Shown here: positions 45,060-55,994 of the stretch, piece by piece
How positions within the stretch are numbered: position 1 is the first letter of the stretch
Layout of the letters: each line of letters opens with the position of its first letter
Assembly (NCBI GenBank): GCA_021029095.1
Contig: JAJOHG010000103.1
Location: forward strand, 32,346-96,345
Length of the DNA stretch: 64,000 bases
Reading direction: 5' to 3'
From: Phellopilus nigrolimitatus
Lineage: Eukaryota; Basidiomycota; Agaricomycetes; Hymenochaetales; Hymenochaetaceae
Position numbers and translations under genes: made by a program
The notes under the pieces: generated by a model
The model's input: the letters and a program-made list of their open reading frames with translations, nothing else
Told to the model about the DNA's origin: nothing
The model's database searches: none

Positions 45060-47403
45060 TACCTGGAAGCCTCAAGATATGTACATATCTTCGCCTCGGG
45101 GTCAAACACCCATATCTTTGCAAGGAGACATTGGATGGCCCTGCAACTTGGTAGGTGTGTGTGGGGACATGTCCCACATGGCCTGAAGTAGGTAGATCTT
45201 GGATTTGCTTGCATCGTCGCCGTTGGGAGGCCGAGGTCAACAGGGTCACTTTAGAGTGGGGTCAAAGATGTACTCAGGTGTAGGAGCAGTGAATTCTCTC
45301 AATGTTTCTCATGAGGTCTGTCGGGGATAATGTTATGGAAAGAATGTTGGTTATTGTTGTTGGGTTTTGTGTCTTGCTCGCTGTGGAGGAGCATTTGACC
45401 TCGATTTTGGGCTTTTTTGGGGGTCAAATGGGGTCAAAGCCTTTGTATGTAGCTCTTTTTGTTCAATACTTTGCCAGAATGTGGTTATTAGTATCCCGGA
45501 AGGTTTGTATAAGATGTGGAAGCCATTAGATCATTTTGTGATTTTGTGATCGCCGTTGACCCACAATGACCAGCTGTTTTGGGGGTCAATTAGTGCCCAC
45601 TGACTCAAAACAAGCCGCATTCCTCTGATACTTTGTACATATGCTGTGTACAGTAGTATACATTTTTACATGAATTTGCTTCAGTTCCTGGGGATGTAGA
45701 AGCATTAATAATGAATTTACTTGAATTTATATCGGTTTTCTATCAGGTCAAACAGTGAAAAAATATGTAAAATTGTCTATTGTTGATGCAGAGCTCTGTG
45801 GTGACGGATATAGGTGTGTCTCTATGTTAACAAGGTGTGGGGATATGTAGTTTGTGTCTTTGTGGTGTAGATGTCGAGCTAGAGGCCGATGAATGGATTT
45901 CTGGCTAAATTGGGAAGTGCTTTCCCAGGCAAAAAAACGGCGCGCCTTTTTTTTTCCCGAGTGTTACGTAATCTGGTTCAGGTCAAACAAGCCTGTGGAT
46001 ATAGGAAGAGGGAATTTGCTCAATGTTTCTCATGGGGTATGTCAGGGATAACACTAGGGAAGTATTTTATGAGAAGGTGGATGGGTTTTGTGGCTTGTTC
46101 ATTGTGTAATAGCATTTGACCTCGATTTTTGGCTGTGTTGAGAGGTATAATGAAGCTGATGCCTCTGTATGCAGCTCATTCTGCCCAGAATTTTGCCAGC
46201 ATGTGGGTATTAGTGCCCCAGAAGGATTGTTGAAGATGTAGAAGCCATCAGATCATTTGGTGATTGTATGACCTCTGTTGACCCACCGTGACCTGGTTTT
46301 TTGGGGGTCAAATGGGGTCAACAGATTCAAATCAAGGCATATTCTTTGGGTGTTTTGTACATATGCTCTAGATAATGGTATCCAAGTTTCTCAGAAGTTG
46401 CTTTATCCATTAGTGAAGCAAGAGCATTAATTCAGGCTTTATGTCGATTTTCTATCAGGTCAAACAGCGAAATAAATATGTAAAAATGTATATTTTTCAT
46501 GCAGAACTCTGTGGTGATGGACATAGGTGTGTCTCTATGTTAACAAGCTGTGGTGGCATGTAGTTTGTGTCCTTGTGGTGTAGATGTCGAGCTAGAGGCC
46601 AATGAGTGGTTTTCTGTCCAAATTGGGAAGTGCGTTCCCAGGCAAAAAAACGGCGCGCCTTTTTTTTTCCCGAGTGTTACGTAATCTGGTTCAGGTCAAA
46701 CAAGCCTGTGGATGTAGGAAGAGGGAATTTGCTTGATGTTTCTCATGGAGTATGTCAGGGATAACATTAGAGAAGGGCTGTATGAATTGGTGCATGGGTT
46801 TTGTGTTTTGCTTGCTGTGGAGGAGCATTTGACCCCATTTTTGGCTGAGTTGGGGGGGTTAAATGAGGTCAATGCCTCTGTATGTGGCTTGTTCCACCCG
46901 AAACCTTTCCAGAATGTGGGAATTAGTGTCCTGGAAGGTTTTCATAAGGTCTAGAAGCCATTGGATCATTTGGAAATTGTATGACCTCTGATGACCCACT
47001 GTGACCTGGTTTTTGGGGGGTCAAATGGGGTCAACAGGTTCAAATCATGGCATATTCTTTTTATGTTTTGTACATATGTTCTGGATAGTGATAGAGAAGT
47101 TTCTGAGAAGTTGGTCTAGTCATTGGTGAAGTAGGATGATTAATTCTGAATTTATATTGATTTTTTATCAGGTCAAACAGTGAAATAAATATGTAAAAAA
47201 TGTATATCTTTTATGCAGAGCACTATGGTAATGGATGTAAGTATGTCTCTATGTTAACAAGCTGTGGTAACACGTAGCTTGTGTCTCGGTAATGTAGTTG
47301 GTGAGCTAGAGGCCGATGAATGATTTCCTGGCCTAATATGGAGGTGATTTCCCAGGCAAAAAAAAGGCGCGCCGTTTTTTTTCCCGAGTGTTAGGTAATC
47401 TGT
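45060..47403. repeat. AT-rich tandem array, about 712-bp unit, about three copies
   Basis: Imperfect direct repeats follow each other with landmarks at equal spacing: CCCAGGCAAAAAAA at about 45926, 46638 and 47351 (711-713 bp apart), and ATGTTTCTCATG at about 45301, 46022 and 46736. Each unit also has GGTCAAACAAGCCTGTGGAT (two copies) and many GGGGTCAAATGGGGTCAA-like motifs. Composition is much richer in A and T than the flanks. Short ORFs of 60-76 codons recur in the units but differ between copies and do not look selected. No transposase was seen. Function and origin unknown. Confidence 0.8.
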
Positions 47404-47431
47404 GGCCAAACTGCGCATGCGCAGTTTGGCC
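47404..47431. repeat. Perfect 28-bp palindrome at the end of the array
   Basis: The left half GGCCAAACTGCGCA is followed immediately by its exact reverse complement. It directly follows the last unit of the AT-rich array, where the two earlier units instead continue GGTTCAGGTCAAAC. This could be a rolling-circle-type terminal hairpin or another end structure. Confidence 0.85.
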
Positions 47432-47536
47432 TCGTATTACATAACTGATTTTTCATGTTGCACGTGAGATTCCCGCCAGGACGACCTCCGCCAGCGTCGC
47501 CCGCCCTTCTTCTTTTCCGCCGCTGCTGTCGACCCG

Positions 47537-47690
47537 CTCCTCAACCATGCCGCCCAACTTACCGCTGCCCAGACTCCCTCCCAACTAGCGCTGCTTCTTT
47601 CTTCCGCACTTGCAGACGCGGACGCACTCCGTCGCGAGCTTACCGTCGCGCAGAGCCGCGCCACGAGCACGCCTTCTGGCGTCGGTCCAG
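47537..47690 (+). repeat. Mosaic module X, copy 3
   Basis: Third copy of module X, close to copy 2 (both have ATGCCGCCCAACTTACCGCTGC-like text, given here only in part, and CCGTCGCGCAG). Protein-like text is DADALRRELTVAQSRA. Together with copy 2 it brackets the AT-rich array. Confidence 0.65.
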
Positions 47691-48498
47691 GGTTTTCATT
47701 CTAGTGCACCCCCTGGCACAAATGTGGACGGAGACAAGGCCAGTGGAGAGAGAATGACGTGAAAGCGGAGTCCAGAGTCCCCGAGAGCGCCGCAAAGGCC
47801 GTCCCCAATGCTGAGGCACGCGTGGGTCGCGCTGAGCGGTAAGCATTAGATCTTCTTCGATTTTGTTTTTCGCTTGCTGAGTGTTCTGCACAGCGATCAT
47901 GTCGACCTTTCTGCGGCGCTGCAGTTTCTTTGCGCGCAGTTCACCGAGGTCGAACGGTACGAACATGCGTGCTCCCTCCGCTCCACTGACGCGCGCACCG
48001 CTTTTGCACGCCTCTCGACGGCGTCGCACGCCTCCGTGGCGTACCCCAGTTACCCGACCGCCGCCTGGTCTGCGAGCCCGCATTTTCAGCACGAACAAAT
48101 GGACGACACTCTCAGCTTGCCTTGCCTTCCCCTGCCGCACGCCATCATCGTCGCTCCGCAGCTTGCTCACCGGACCAGGCGCATATCCCGCGTCATCTGC
48201 GTCATCCACTTCCCTGCTATTCTCCCGCGCTCTGCTGGCACCTCACGCCGCAGGCGCGTCCTCTGCGCTCTATCCGGCTCCCGGACACGGACACGCTCTC
48301 AACAGGGCGCGTCCTTCCACTTGCTTCCGCTCCCGCCGCCGCCATCCACTACGGGGTCCTCGATGTTTGCGGCGGGCTTTGTGCTCGCGAAACACAGCCA
48401 CATGAGTACGAGGCTGCGGGCCGGAGGAGCTGCTTAACGGCGAGTGCGAAAAGGACTTCGATAGGAAGAGGCGCAGGGTCGGTGGGTGGGACATGGTG
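47691..48498. other. Mosaic, unidentified GC-rich coding-like sequence
   Basis: Open frames on the plus strand, for example VLHSDHVDLSAALQFLCAQF near 47880 and SLLTGPGAYPASSASSTSLL near 48159, have the look of exons but shift frame. No family recognised. It may continue the same unknown gene as module X. Confidence 0.4.
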
Positions 48499-48670
48499 GT
48501 TGATTCCGTATGTTGTCTTCTTTCTTAGTGATTTTTTGGAGCGATATACTGACTACTTGTGAATCTACAGCCTTCGCTCTCTCCGTCTCAGCACGCGCAT
48601 GCCGCCAGCCCGCCGTACGCTCATATCCACGCGTCCCATCCTCTTTCCTCGCACCCAACCGCGCTCCCCG
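48499..48670 (+). repeat. Mosaic module R1, copy 2
   Basis: Related to 42249-42428. In this copy a frame reads SPSQHAHAASPPYAHIHASH and stays open through 48841, so R1 is probably an exon of a low-complexity protein. It is not followed by R2 as in the first copy. Confidence 0.6.
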
Positions 48671-49379
48671 CTGTGCCGCTCCCTCACACGTCTTCTAGAA
48701 CGTACGACCCCTACCCAACCGCCTGGTCCGCGCACGCTGCGCCTGTGGGCCGACACACGTTCCGTCGATTTATTTTCGTGACCGCGAGACCGTTGGCGCA
48801 GGGTCCGTTGTCGTTCCCGCGCCGCCCGGAACGAACGGAATAAAGTACGACAGCAGGTTCGATCTGAAATCCGACAACAACGCACACTCTCGCGCTACCC
48901 GAGCGTCACGCGCATCGAGTACGACGACGCAGGTCGCGAGCATATCAGGGTAGACGCGCGAGAGCTTGTGAGGGACGCGAAGGGGCGCGAGCGCCGTGGG
49001 CGCGAGCACGCTTCGCCACGCGTCTGGCGTCGACTACTACCCAAACGCCGCGCTTCAGGGCCCCAACGTCAGTGCGGTCGCACGAGCCCACCGCCCATCG
49101 CGCTTTGCGCGGGTGTCCCTGGTGCAAAACGGCGCGTGTTGCGAAGGGCGTGTCCGGTTAGACTGGGGAGACGGTCCAGTAGAGAAAGGGGCGGCGCTGG
49201 CGATTTGCTAGGTTGCGCCGCCATGCTGAGCGGGAAAGCGTCTGAACATGAAAATTAGAGATATTTTTGTATAGTAGAATAGAAATCTGAACTTACCTTC
49301 CGTTGTGTGTTTTTTGCTTGTCAGACCTGGCATGAAGACGATTGTCGCCGAAGTCGTCTTGATCGCTGTCCGGCACAGC
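48671..49379. other. Mosaic, unidentified
   Basis: Plus-strand coding-like text such as YPSVTRIEYDDAGREHIRVD near 48898 and GVDYYPNAALQGPNVSAV near 49026 in different frames. No family recognised. The last part (from about 49300) merges into the start region shared with the ECL1-like pieces. Confidence 0.35.
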
Positions 49380-49690
49380 CCGACGACAGCGACACGCGTC
49401 GTCCTCGTCATGTCGATCTTCGTGCTTCGTCTCGACCTCTCGACCTCTCGCCTTCTCGCTTCTCGACTACGGTCCGTATGTCGTTGTCTATTCGTAAGTT
49501 GTTTCTTTTTCTTCAGGCCGTTAGTTTACTAATACGTAAACCATCCGTCTAGCGCGAGGATCATGCAGCAGCAACAGCAACAGCAACATCAACAGCTTGA
49601 CCTCGTCGCGTTGGTCGATCGAGACCGTCTTGCACTGGCGAGCCCAAGCGCTTGGAGGAGCCAGAGAGAAGGGTTAAGACTTAGGTATGT
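49380..49690 (+). pseudogene. ECL1-like gene, start-only piece
   Basis: Shares the leader, the short first exon (MSLSI then GTAAGTTG) and the poly-Gln exon (MQQQQQQQHQQ at 49564) with the ECL1-like pieces at 43380 and 53200, including DRDRLALASPSAWRS. It stops before the zinc motif and changes into unrelated sequence, then the RNA14 piece follows. Confidence 0.55.
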
Positions 49691-49759
49691 GGCCAAAGCC
49701 GCTGGACGCCGGTGTGACGCTAACAAATGCTTCATCGCCCCGAACCCATGTACCTTCTT

Positions 49760-51700
49760 TCCGCTCCCTCATCTATCTCTCTGTCAGCCATACCTGCGCG
49801 CCGAGTTGCAGATAACAATAGCAAAAACTTATGAACTCGCTCTGCAACATGTTGGTCAAGACAAGGACAGCAGCGACATCTGGGCAGAATACATTCAATT
49901 CGTCAAATCCGGAGAAGCAGGTTCAACCTGGGAAGAGCAGCAAAAGATGGACACTGTACGCAAGATTTATCAACGTGTTGCCCAAATTCCGCTCGAGAAC
50001 GTCGAGATGCTATGGAAAAACTACGAAGCGTTTGAGAATAGTCTGAATAAAATAACCGTGCGTTGCTTTTTTCGAAACTGAGACGGCGTGGAAACGAGTT
50101 CTTGCAGGCCAAGAAGTTTTTGAAAGACTGTCCCCGGCGCACATGCAAGTTCGATCTAAGTTGCGTGATCTCCGACAGCATCTCGGGCAGCTCTTCTCTC
50201 CTGCGCATCCAACAAATGGCGCGCTCGCCGCGCTCAACCTGCCGCACAAGCCAACATGTTTCCAGAACGAACGCCCGCTTGCGGGCGCCTGGAAGCTGTA
50301 CCTTAGGTGGGAAAGCAACCCGCCTGAGATCGAGAACAAGGCTGCGCTCACGACACGCCTGCATGTCGTGTACGTACCGTAAGGCGGTCGTCCGCATGCG
50401 TTTCTTTAGCAAAATCTGGTTCATGGCGTATACATAGTTATCGGGCGCGGGGCGCGTCGACGAAGCACTCGCACTCCTCAAGGCCGGCATCGAAGCGAAT
50501 CGGGCAAGTTTCCTTCTCAACTTTGCGCTCGCAGAATCGTACGAAATAGCCAAGAGCAACGTTGAGGTCCATGCGACATTCAACAGACTACTTCAGAGTA
50601 TGCATGAAGACCTCGAGGGTCTCAAGGTGAAGTTTGATGATGAAGCCGCACGATCGCCGACATGGGATTCTGCGCCTGGGTCTGCTGGTACAGCTGACGC
50701 TAGCGCTGGAGATGCGCGGAATGATGGCGGCCTCTCGAAAGCTTTGTTTGCCACCACGAAAACCATATCTTCCTCGTCTTCCCCGTCAGAAGTTCCGCCA
50801 CATGCTGAAGAATTTCGTGAGACAGCAAGAGTACGGCCTGGTGTGCATCGTGTACATCTGCTTTGCGTTGCACGCGGAAGGTGTTGATGCAAGCCGGTAT
50901 TCGGAAAAGCGAGAAAGGGCAAATGGAAGACCGGGAGATCTTCGAGTCCGCTGCGCTAATGGAATATCACGTCTCGAAGCAACTTGGTTTCGCCAACAAG
51001 AGTTTCGGCTTGACGCACGCTCGCTTTCCTGAAGAGGTTGACTTCGCCGTGCGCTGTTTGACGTTCTTGATGTCAGTGAATGATGAAAACAGTGCGTAAG
51101 ATCTAACTGCTTCGTTCCATATGCTAACCTTCGTATTCAGATGCTCGTGCTTTGTTCGAAATCGCGACCGCGACGTTCAACAAGGCCCGTGCGCTCTGGG
51201 AGCGCTGGGCGCGCTATGAGTATCAGTATGGGTACCTTGAAGTGGCTCTAAAACTCGAAAAATGAATGGCCGAAGTATTCCCTAAAGGTTTGCCACTCTC
51301 TACCTTTTCGTCTCCTATTTTTCATATATTTTGTTTCTGGCAGACCCACCGATCAAGTTGTTCGCTCAAAAGCACTCGTATGCGAAAATTGACGGCATCG
51401 CGAACCGTGATCTCGGCGTCTCACAGGCTCGCAAAGAAAAGGCCGCCAGAGAAAAGGCCGCCGCCGGGCTTTAGCTTCAGGACACGTTTCCCGCGATCAA
51501 TGGAGGGACGCTGCCGTTTTCCGCGAGTCAGTCGCAAGTCTACGGGCCTGGCACCACTAACGTCGGTGGTCCGGGGGTGGGAGCTTTAGGCGCTCGTAAT
51601 CCGTCGCGCACGAGCGAGAGTGGAGGCGCGATAGAACGAAGGCTGGGATGCCACCTCAAGCGGTCGCGTGTCTTCTCGCCGCTGCGCTGCCGAGGTATAG
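49760..51700 (+). pseudogene. RNA14/CstF77 fragment, frameshifted
   Basis: HAT-repeat protein of the mRNA 3'-end cleavage complex. In order: TYELALQHVGQDKDSSDIWA, IYQRVAQIPLENVEMLW, LNKIT, an intron, AKKFLKD, then a frame change to SPAHMQVRSKLRDLRQHLGQ, AWKLYLRWESNPPEIENKAA, YRKAVVRMRFFSKIWFMAYT, VDEALALLKAGIEANRASFL, ALMEYHVSKQLGFANKSFGL, ARALWERWARYEYQYGYLE, and DPPIKLFAQKHSYAKIDGIA near 51340 after a stop. A late piece [13 protein letters not shown] near 51650 fits the C-terminal region. At least four frame changes or stops; not functional. Confidence 0.8.
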
Positions 51701-52065
51701 GGACTGGGAACAAGAGCTCTGTTCGAAGACATGGATCGAGGTGTCCGGCTCGGGTCTGTGCGACGTCGCGAAGCAGCTCAAGGACCAGCCACCGGGAGGG
51801 TCCGGTGTACAAGGAATTGAAGCGTATTATCTCGACGGCGGCTGTCTTCGGTGGCGCCATCCTCGGCCTTCTCTCCATTGGCGCGGACCTCATGGGCGCT
51901 ATTGGCAGCGGTACTGGTATACACATAGCCGTCACCTACAGCTGTGCGTCCCTTTCCCTTGTTTATTATCATGTTCTATTACTTATCGCATTTTTAGACT
52001 GGGAAAGAGGCATTTGCGAGTCGAATAGCCCCGAGATGGCCGCGTTCGGTGATCTTCTGTGCTAT
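51701..52065 (+). pseudogene. SEC61 alpha C-terminal fragment
   Basis: Pore subunit of the ER translocon. It starts abruptly with [12 protein letters not shown] and VAKQLKDQ, changes frame to [20 protein letters not shown] and [17 protein letters not shown], then after an intron-like gap [20 protein letters not shown]. These match the last two helices and C-tail of Sec61 alpha. It is fused on the left to the RNA14 piece and on the right to module R2 with no spacer. Confidence 0.82.
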
Positions 52066-52353
52066 GTTTCGTTCTCATTACCGTTTCTTTCGCGGACGTG
52101 TGCGTGTACATACGGCTTGGTCCGATATGTTCTGCTGCGGTCTGAGTTCAGATTGCGTTCTGGCGGGCTACCGAGCGGCACTTCGAGTGGGATCGAGTTT
52201 CGGCTGGGGTAATATCAAAATTTGTACATGCACGCTGTTCCAGCCACGGATGCGCGCTTTGAAAATTGGGATATATATAATTTTGCCTGCTGTGGCTCTT
52301 TCGCTCCTTCGCTCACTTCATGATCTCCGAGAACGAATAACATAATAGTCGGA
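52066..52353. repeat. Mosaic module R2, copy 2
   Basis: Counterpart of 42430-42659, with CGTTTCTTTCGCGGA and GGGATATATATAA in the same order. This copy has about 50 bp more between the two landmarks. It begins exactly where the SEC61 piece ends. Confidence 0.65.
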
Positions 52354-53083
52354 TTATAGGTTGCAAGAATCGACAAGGACAAGTATGAATCCTAATTTTA
52401 AATCCGACACTTCTCCTGCCCACTTCATGTCGCGCGACACCGGGTGCCGCACGTCCACTCCTTTGTGCACGACGCGACACAACACGAACATCAGCCCTAG
52501 CTGCTCCAGCACACCGTGCACCGCTTCGAGTTCGCCGTTGCTGTCGAGGTACATGGCGCCCAGAAGACACCACGATGTCGCTGAGGAACGTGGGCGTCTA
52601 ACCGCGCGAGTGCCGTGTACGGGAACGTGTGCCGCTCTCGAGTGCGCGTTCGATTTCTTCATTCCCTCGCTGGAAAAGCGCGAGTGCGTCGCGCTGATGA
52701 TCCAGCAGCGCCCTGCTCGAGTGCAGCAGACACTGCATGAGATGCAGTGTGTCGCGCCGAAGAGTGCACTGCAAGCGCGCGCGTGGCATCCCAGCACGAC
52801 ATCGCTGCGTCGAGTACGATGTGCGTGCGCAGGTACACGAATGCGAGGAAATGCATATTGACGAGCGCTGCCTTGCACTCGTGTGTCTGGCAGGGTGTGT
52901 ACGCACCGTGTTGCGCGCCCGCATCTAAGCCTGCGCCGGGCTCGCGCGCATGAAGGTAACAGTGTGAAATGGACTCTGGGTAAGAAAGCTGAACGGACGC
53001 ACCTTTAAGCGGCTCAAGCGCGAAGTTGGCCGAGGACCGCGTGAAGAGAGAAGTCGTCCATGCTGAGAGAAAAGCCTGTTAAA
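52354..53083 (-). pseudogene. Dicer-like RNase III C-terminal fragment, copy 2
   Basis: Better preserved than copy 1. The minus strand reads CLLGAMYLDSNGELEAVHGV, LEQLGLMFVLCRVVHKGVDV, RHPVSRDMKWAGEVSDLKLG and ends VDSCNL before TAA at 52354-52356. Upstream pieces are NMHFLAFVYLRTHIVLDAAM and FASALEPLK-like text at about 53010-53050. The frame still changes before the SATSWCLLGAMY part, so it is a broken piece. Identity to copy 1 is obvious across the whole length. Confidence 0.72.
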
Positions 53084-53199
53084 GAAAGTTAGAGGATGCT
53101 GCTGTAAAATAGAGTGAAAGTTTGCACTTGCACTGTTATAACTGCTTGCGGACCTGGCACGCTGACTGTGATGTCACCTAGTCACCATTTGATCGCTGT

Positions 53200-54890
53200 C
53201 CGGCACAGCCCGAGGACATCGATGTGCGTCGTGCTCGTCATGTCGATCTTCGTGCTTCGTCTTCGTCTCGACGTCTCGACTTCTCGACTACGCTCCGCGT
53301 ACCGCTGTCTAATCGTAAGCTGTTTCTCTTTCTTCAATCCCTTAGCGTACTAATCTATAAACTATCTATCTAGGTACGAAAATCATGCCTCTGCAGCAGC
53401 AGCAACAGCAGCAACTTCGCCGCAACTGTCGTGCCGATCGATCGAGGCTATCTTGCACTGGCGAGCCCAGTCGCGCGGAAGCGCCGGAGAGAACGGTTAG
53501 GTAAAACAAAGATATAGGTACGTATTGAAACCGTCTGAATGCGAGCGCGATGCTGACAACAGGATCAGCCCAGCACGCTCGTCCGCACGCACACGGTCAT
53601 CGACCAGTCGCAGACGCCCCTCTACTGCAGCGAGGCGTGCCGCAAAAAGGAACTCGAGTGGTCCTGGTCCGTGCCGATGCCCAGCGCGCGCGAGTTCCTC
53701 GAGCGCGACTCGAGTTCCGACCACCTGAAATCAACGGAGTCGGCGCAATTTGCTACAAAGACAAAATCCCATGGGAAGGAGGAGCACGTCAGCCTCGGCG
53801 CGCATCCTGTTCAGATCAACCCAACACACGCGTCTCCGCCTCCATCTAGCCCCGTTCTGCTTCCTGGCCCGCCCAACTCGTGGCGCGCGCCGAACTTGCG
53901 GGATCTCCGCGCGCTCGACCTGAACGTGACCACGTTCCGCCTCGCGCGCTCCGACTCGGACACGAGCTCGAGCACGACCGGTACGAGCTTCACCGCGAGC
54001 GCCAGCGCCGAAAAAGGGAGTCCTGAGGAAGAGCGATCCGACGGCTCGTCGAATTTATACACGGACTCCGCTCGCCCGCCGCTCCCTCCACTGCCTTTGC
54101 ATCCGCACTGAGCATCCGCGCCTGCGTCGGCGCCCCCGACCTCAGATAAGCGCCCGCGTTTCGAGGGCGGCATCCTCATGGCTGCGAGACGTCTACAAGC
54201 GATCTTCCGCTCGGGCGCGGCGGACGGCGAGCAGGCGAAGGAGGAGAGGAGGTTGCGGGAGGAGCAGGTGAAGAAGGAGAAGGAGGAGCGCAGGCGGTCC
54301 TGGGACCTCACGGGCGAGGCTGAGAGAGAAGCTCGTGCGAACAGGAGGGCCGGGAAGGTGGAGGTGAAACCCGAGGAGGTGGAGACGATCGACACGGCTC
54401 GCTGGAGCGATCTGGTCTACAACTACGGCGGCAACTCGACTCCCAGCGCGCCTGCGGGCGTCATCTCGACCCACCGTCAGCCCTCGACTGGCGCCGCCTC
54501 CGACACGCAGGCAAATGCGGACAACGCGGCGACAGTTCGCGCGTCCGGCGCGCCGACGCGCACTCAAAGCGCGCTCGAGCTCTACGCGAAGTACTCGCTT
54601 TTCGTGCGCGTGCTGTCGTCGTCCTCCACAAGCCCCACACCGCGCACAAAGAGCAACGCGAGCTCACCTCCAGCTACCCGCCCGCGTTCGGCCTCGTCAC
54701 CTCGACCTCGGCCTCGGAGTTCGTGTCGACCAAGCCGGCGTTCACATCAGTCAGCGACGACGCGTACTCTGGTGCGAGCGCGCTCACCCTTCCCAGCGTC
54801 AACCCGGCACAATATGCGGACAAGAGTCGCGCAGCCCCCCGTCGTGTGCTCGCGAAGGAACGAATCCAACGATAACGGCACGGAGGCCGC
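53200..54890 (+). pseudogene. ECL1-like zinc-motif gene, copy 2
   Basis: Longer copy of 43380-44540. It has the same leader, the poly-Gln exon (MPLQQQQQ near 53385), SQTPLYCSEACRKKELEW, SAREFLERDSSSDHLK, ARSDSDTSSSTTGTSFTAS, a stop at 54109-54111, AARRLQAIFRSGAADGEQAK, VETIDTARWSDLVYNYGGNS and TRTQSALELYAKYSLFVRVL; then one frame away LVTSTSASEFVSTKPAFTSV. The zinc-like LYCSxxC motif is kept. The ECL1 link is tentative, and the copy carries at least one stop and one frame change. Confidence 0.55.
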
Positions 54891-55540
54891 CGACGGCCGC
54901 GTACTTCTCGAAATGACTGACTATGTGAAGATGCTCAAGTGCGTCTTCTTTCTTTTGTTTCTCTGACCGGAGATTCATCTACTTTACAGAAGCGACGACG
55001 GCACGCCCATGTCCTCTTCATTAAATCCCACCCACCTTGCTCCAAATCCTCTCTTCCGCACCCTCGCCTTTCTTCTCAGCCGCACGCAGACAACGGTGCC
55101 CCTCAAACCGCCCCTTCAGCTCTCCCTCCTTGCCATTGCGTCGCACTCTCCGACACATATGCCGCGCGTCTCCTGGCTCAGCTCGCCGCTACGCGCCGAC
55201 TTGCGCAGCCGACGGCCGGCTGGCTCGCAACCTGGGAACTCCTTTTCGCATGCGACATTCCCTCGAAGCCGGCGATGCGCATGCAGCTGGCGTGCATGTA
55301 TGGGGCAGTGAGGGACTTGCGGTCCTTCTGCCACCCACTTGCGGTGCTGCTGTTCAAGTTTTTGATGCAGCGTGTCGAGCGTACGAAGGAGGGGGAGGAT
55401 GCGCTAGCGGTATGGGGTTTGTTGGCAGACGAGGTCGCGCTCCGCTGCACTGAGGACAGCTGAGTGGATGATGAAAATCCAATTACTTCAGAGCTCGCGG
55501 TCCACAGAGTCATGGTCGCTATGATGTCGGTCTCAGGAGA
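54891..55540 (+). pseudogene. Tuberin (TSC2)-like N-terminal fragment, copy 1
   Basis: After GRVLLEMTDYVKMLK and a clear 52-bp intron come SSSLNPTHLAPNPLF and, one frame away, VALSDTYAARLLAQLAATRR, AGWLATWELLFACDIPSKPA, MQLACMYGAVRDLRSFCHPL and EDALAVWGLLADEVALRCTE. The text fits my memory of the N-terminal helical part of basidiomycete tuberin homologues, a GTPase-activating protein upstream of TOR, but I cannot confirm it. Related to 58040-58770. Confidence 0.5.
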
Positions 55541-55994
55541 TCGCGGTTGCGACGGCGAGTTCGATGCGCTGCGAACACGGCACCGGTGTCACCGGGAATT
55601 CCAGCAAAAAATGATTTCACGACGTTCGTCAGTTTACTATACCTATCCCTCCGCAGCCTCTTTCTCACCCTCCTCGGTCTGCTCACCCGTCTTCTTGCGC
55701 ATTCGACATTCTCTGGTCTTACCCCGCCCACCGTCGCCTCTCTCCGTCCGCTATTATTTGGACTACCGCTGGCGAGCTTTCTACACGACATACGCAGCCT
55801 ACCTCCGGATCACCCACGCCGGAGAGCATCTCTTGCTATCGTATGTGCGTTTGCAAGTCACTCAAACACTACCGACCGCCGTCCAGTAGCATTCTCAGCT
55901 GCGTGTAGGGCTATCAACCTCTCGCGCCGCTCGACAGCTTTCAGTGTCTGCGGCTCGGTGGGGAGGCACGAAGCATGGCGAGTGTGTCGGCAGT
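55541..55994. other. Mosaic, unidentified
   Basis: Coding-like frames such as YYLDYRWRAFYTTYAAYLRI near 55752 shift into the SEC24 piece that follows. No family recognised for this part. Confidence 0.35.

Noticed and set aside
45302..46954. Short ORFs with similar text in the 712-bp units (for example ending GFCVLLAVEEHLT)
   Set aside because: They recur only because the units repeat; lengths and frames differ between units, so there is no sign of selection for protein.
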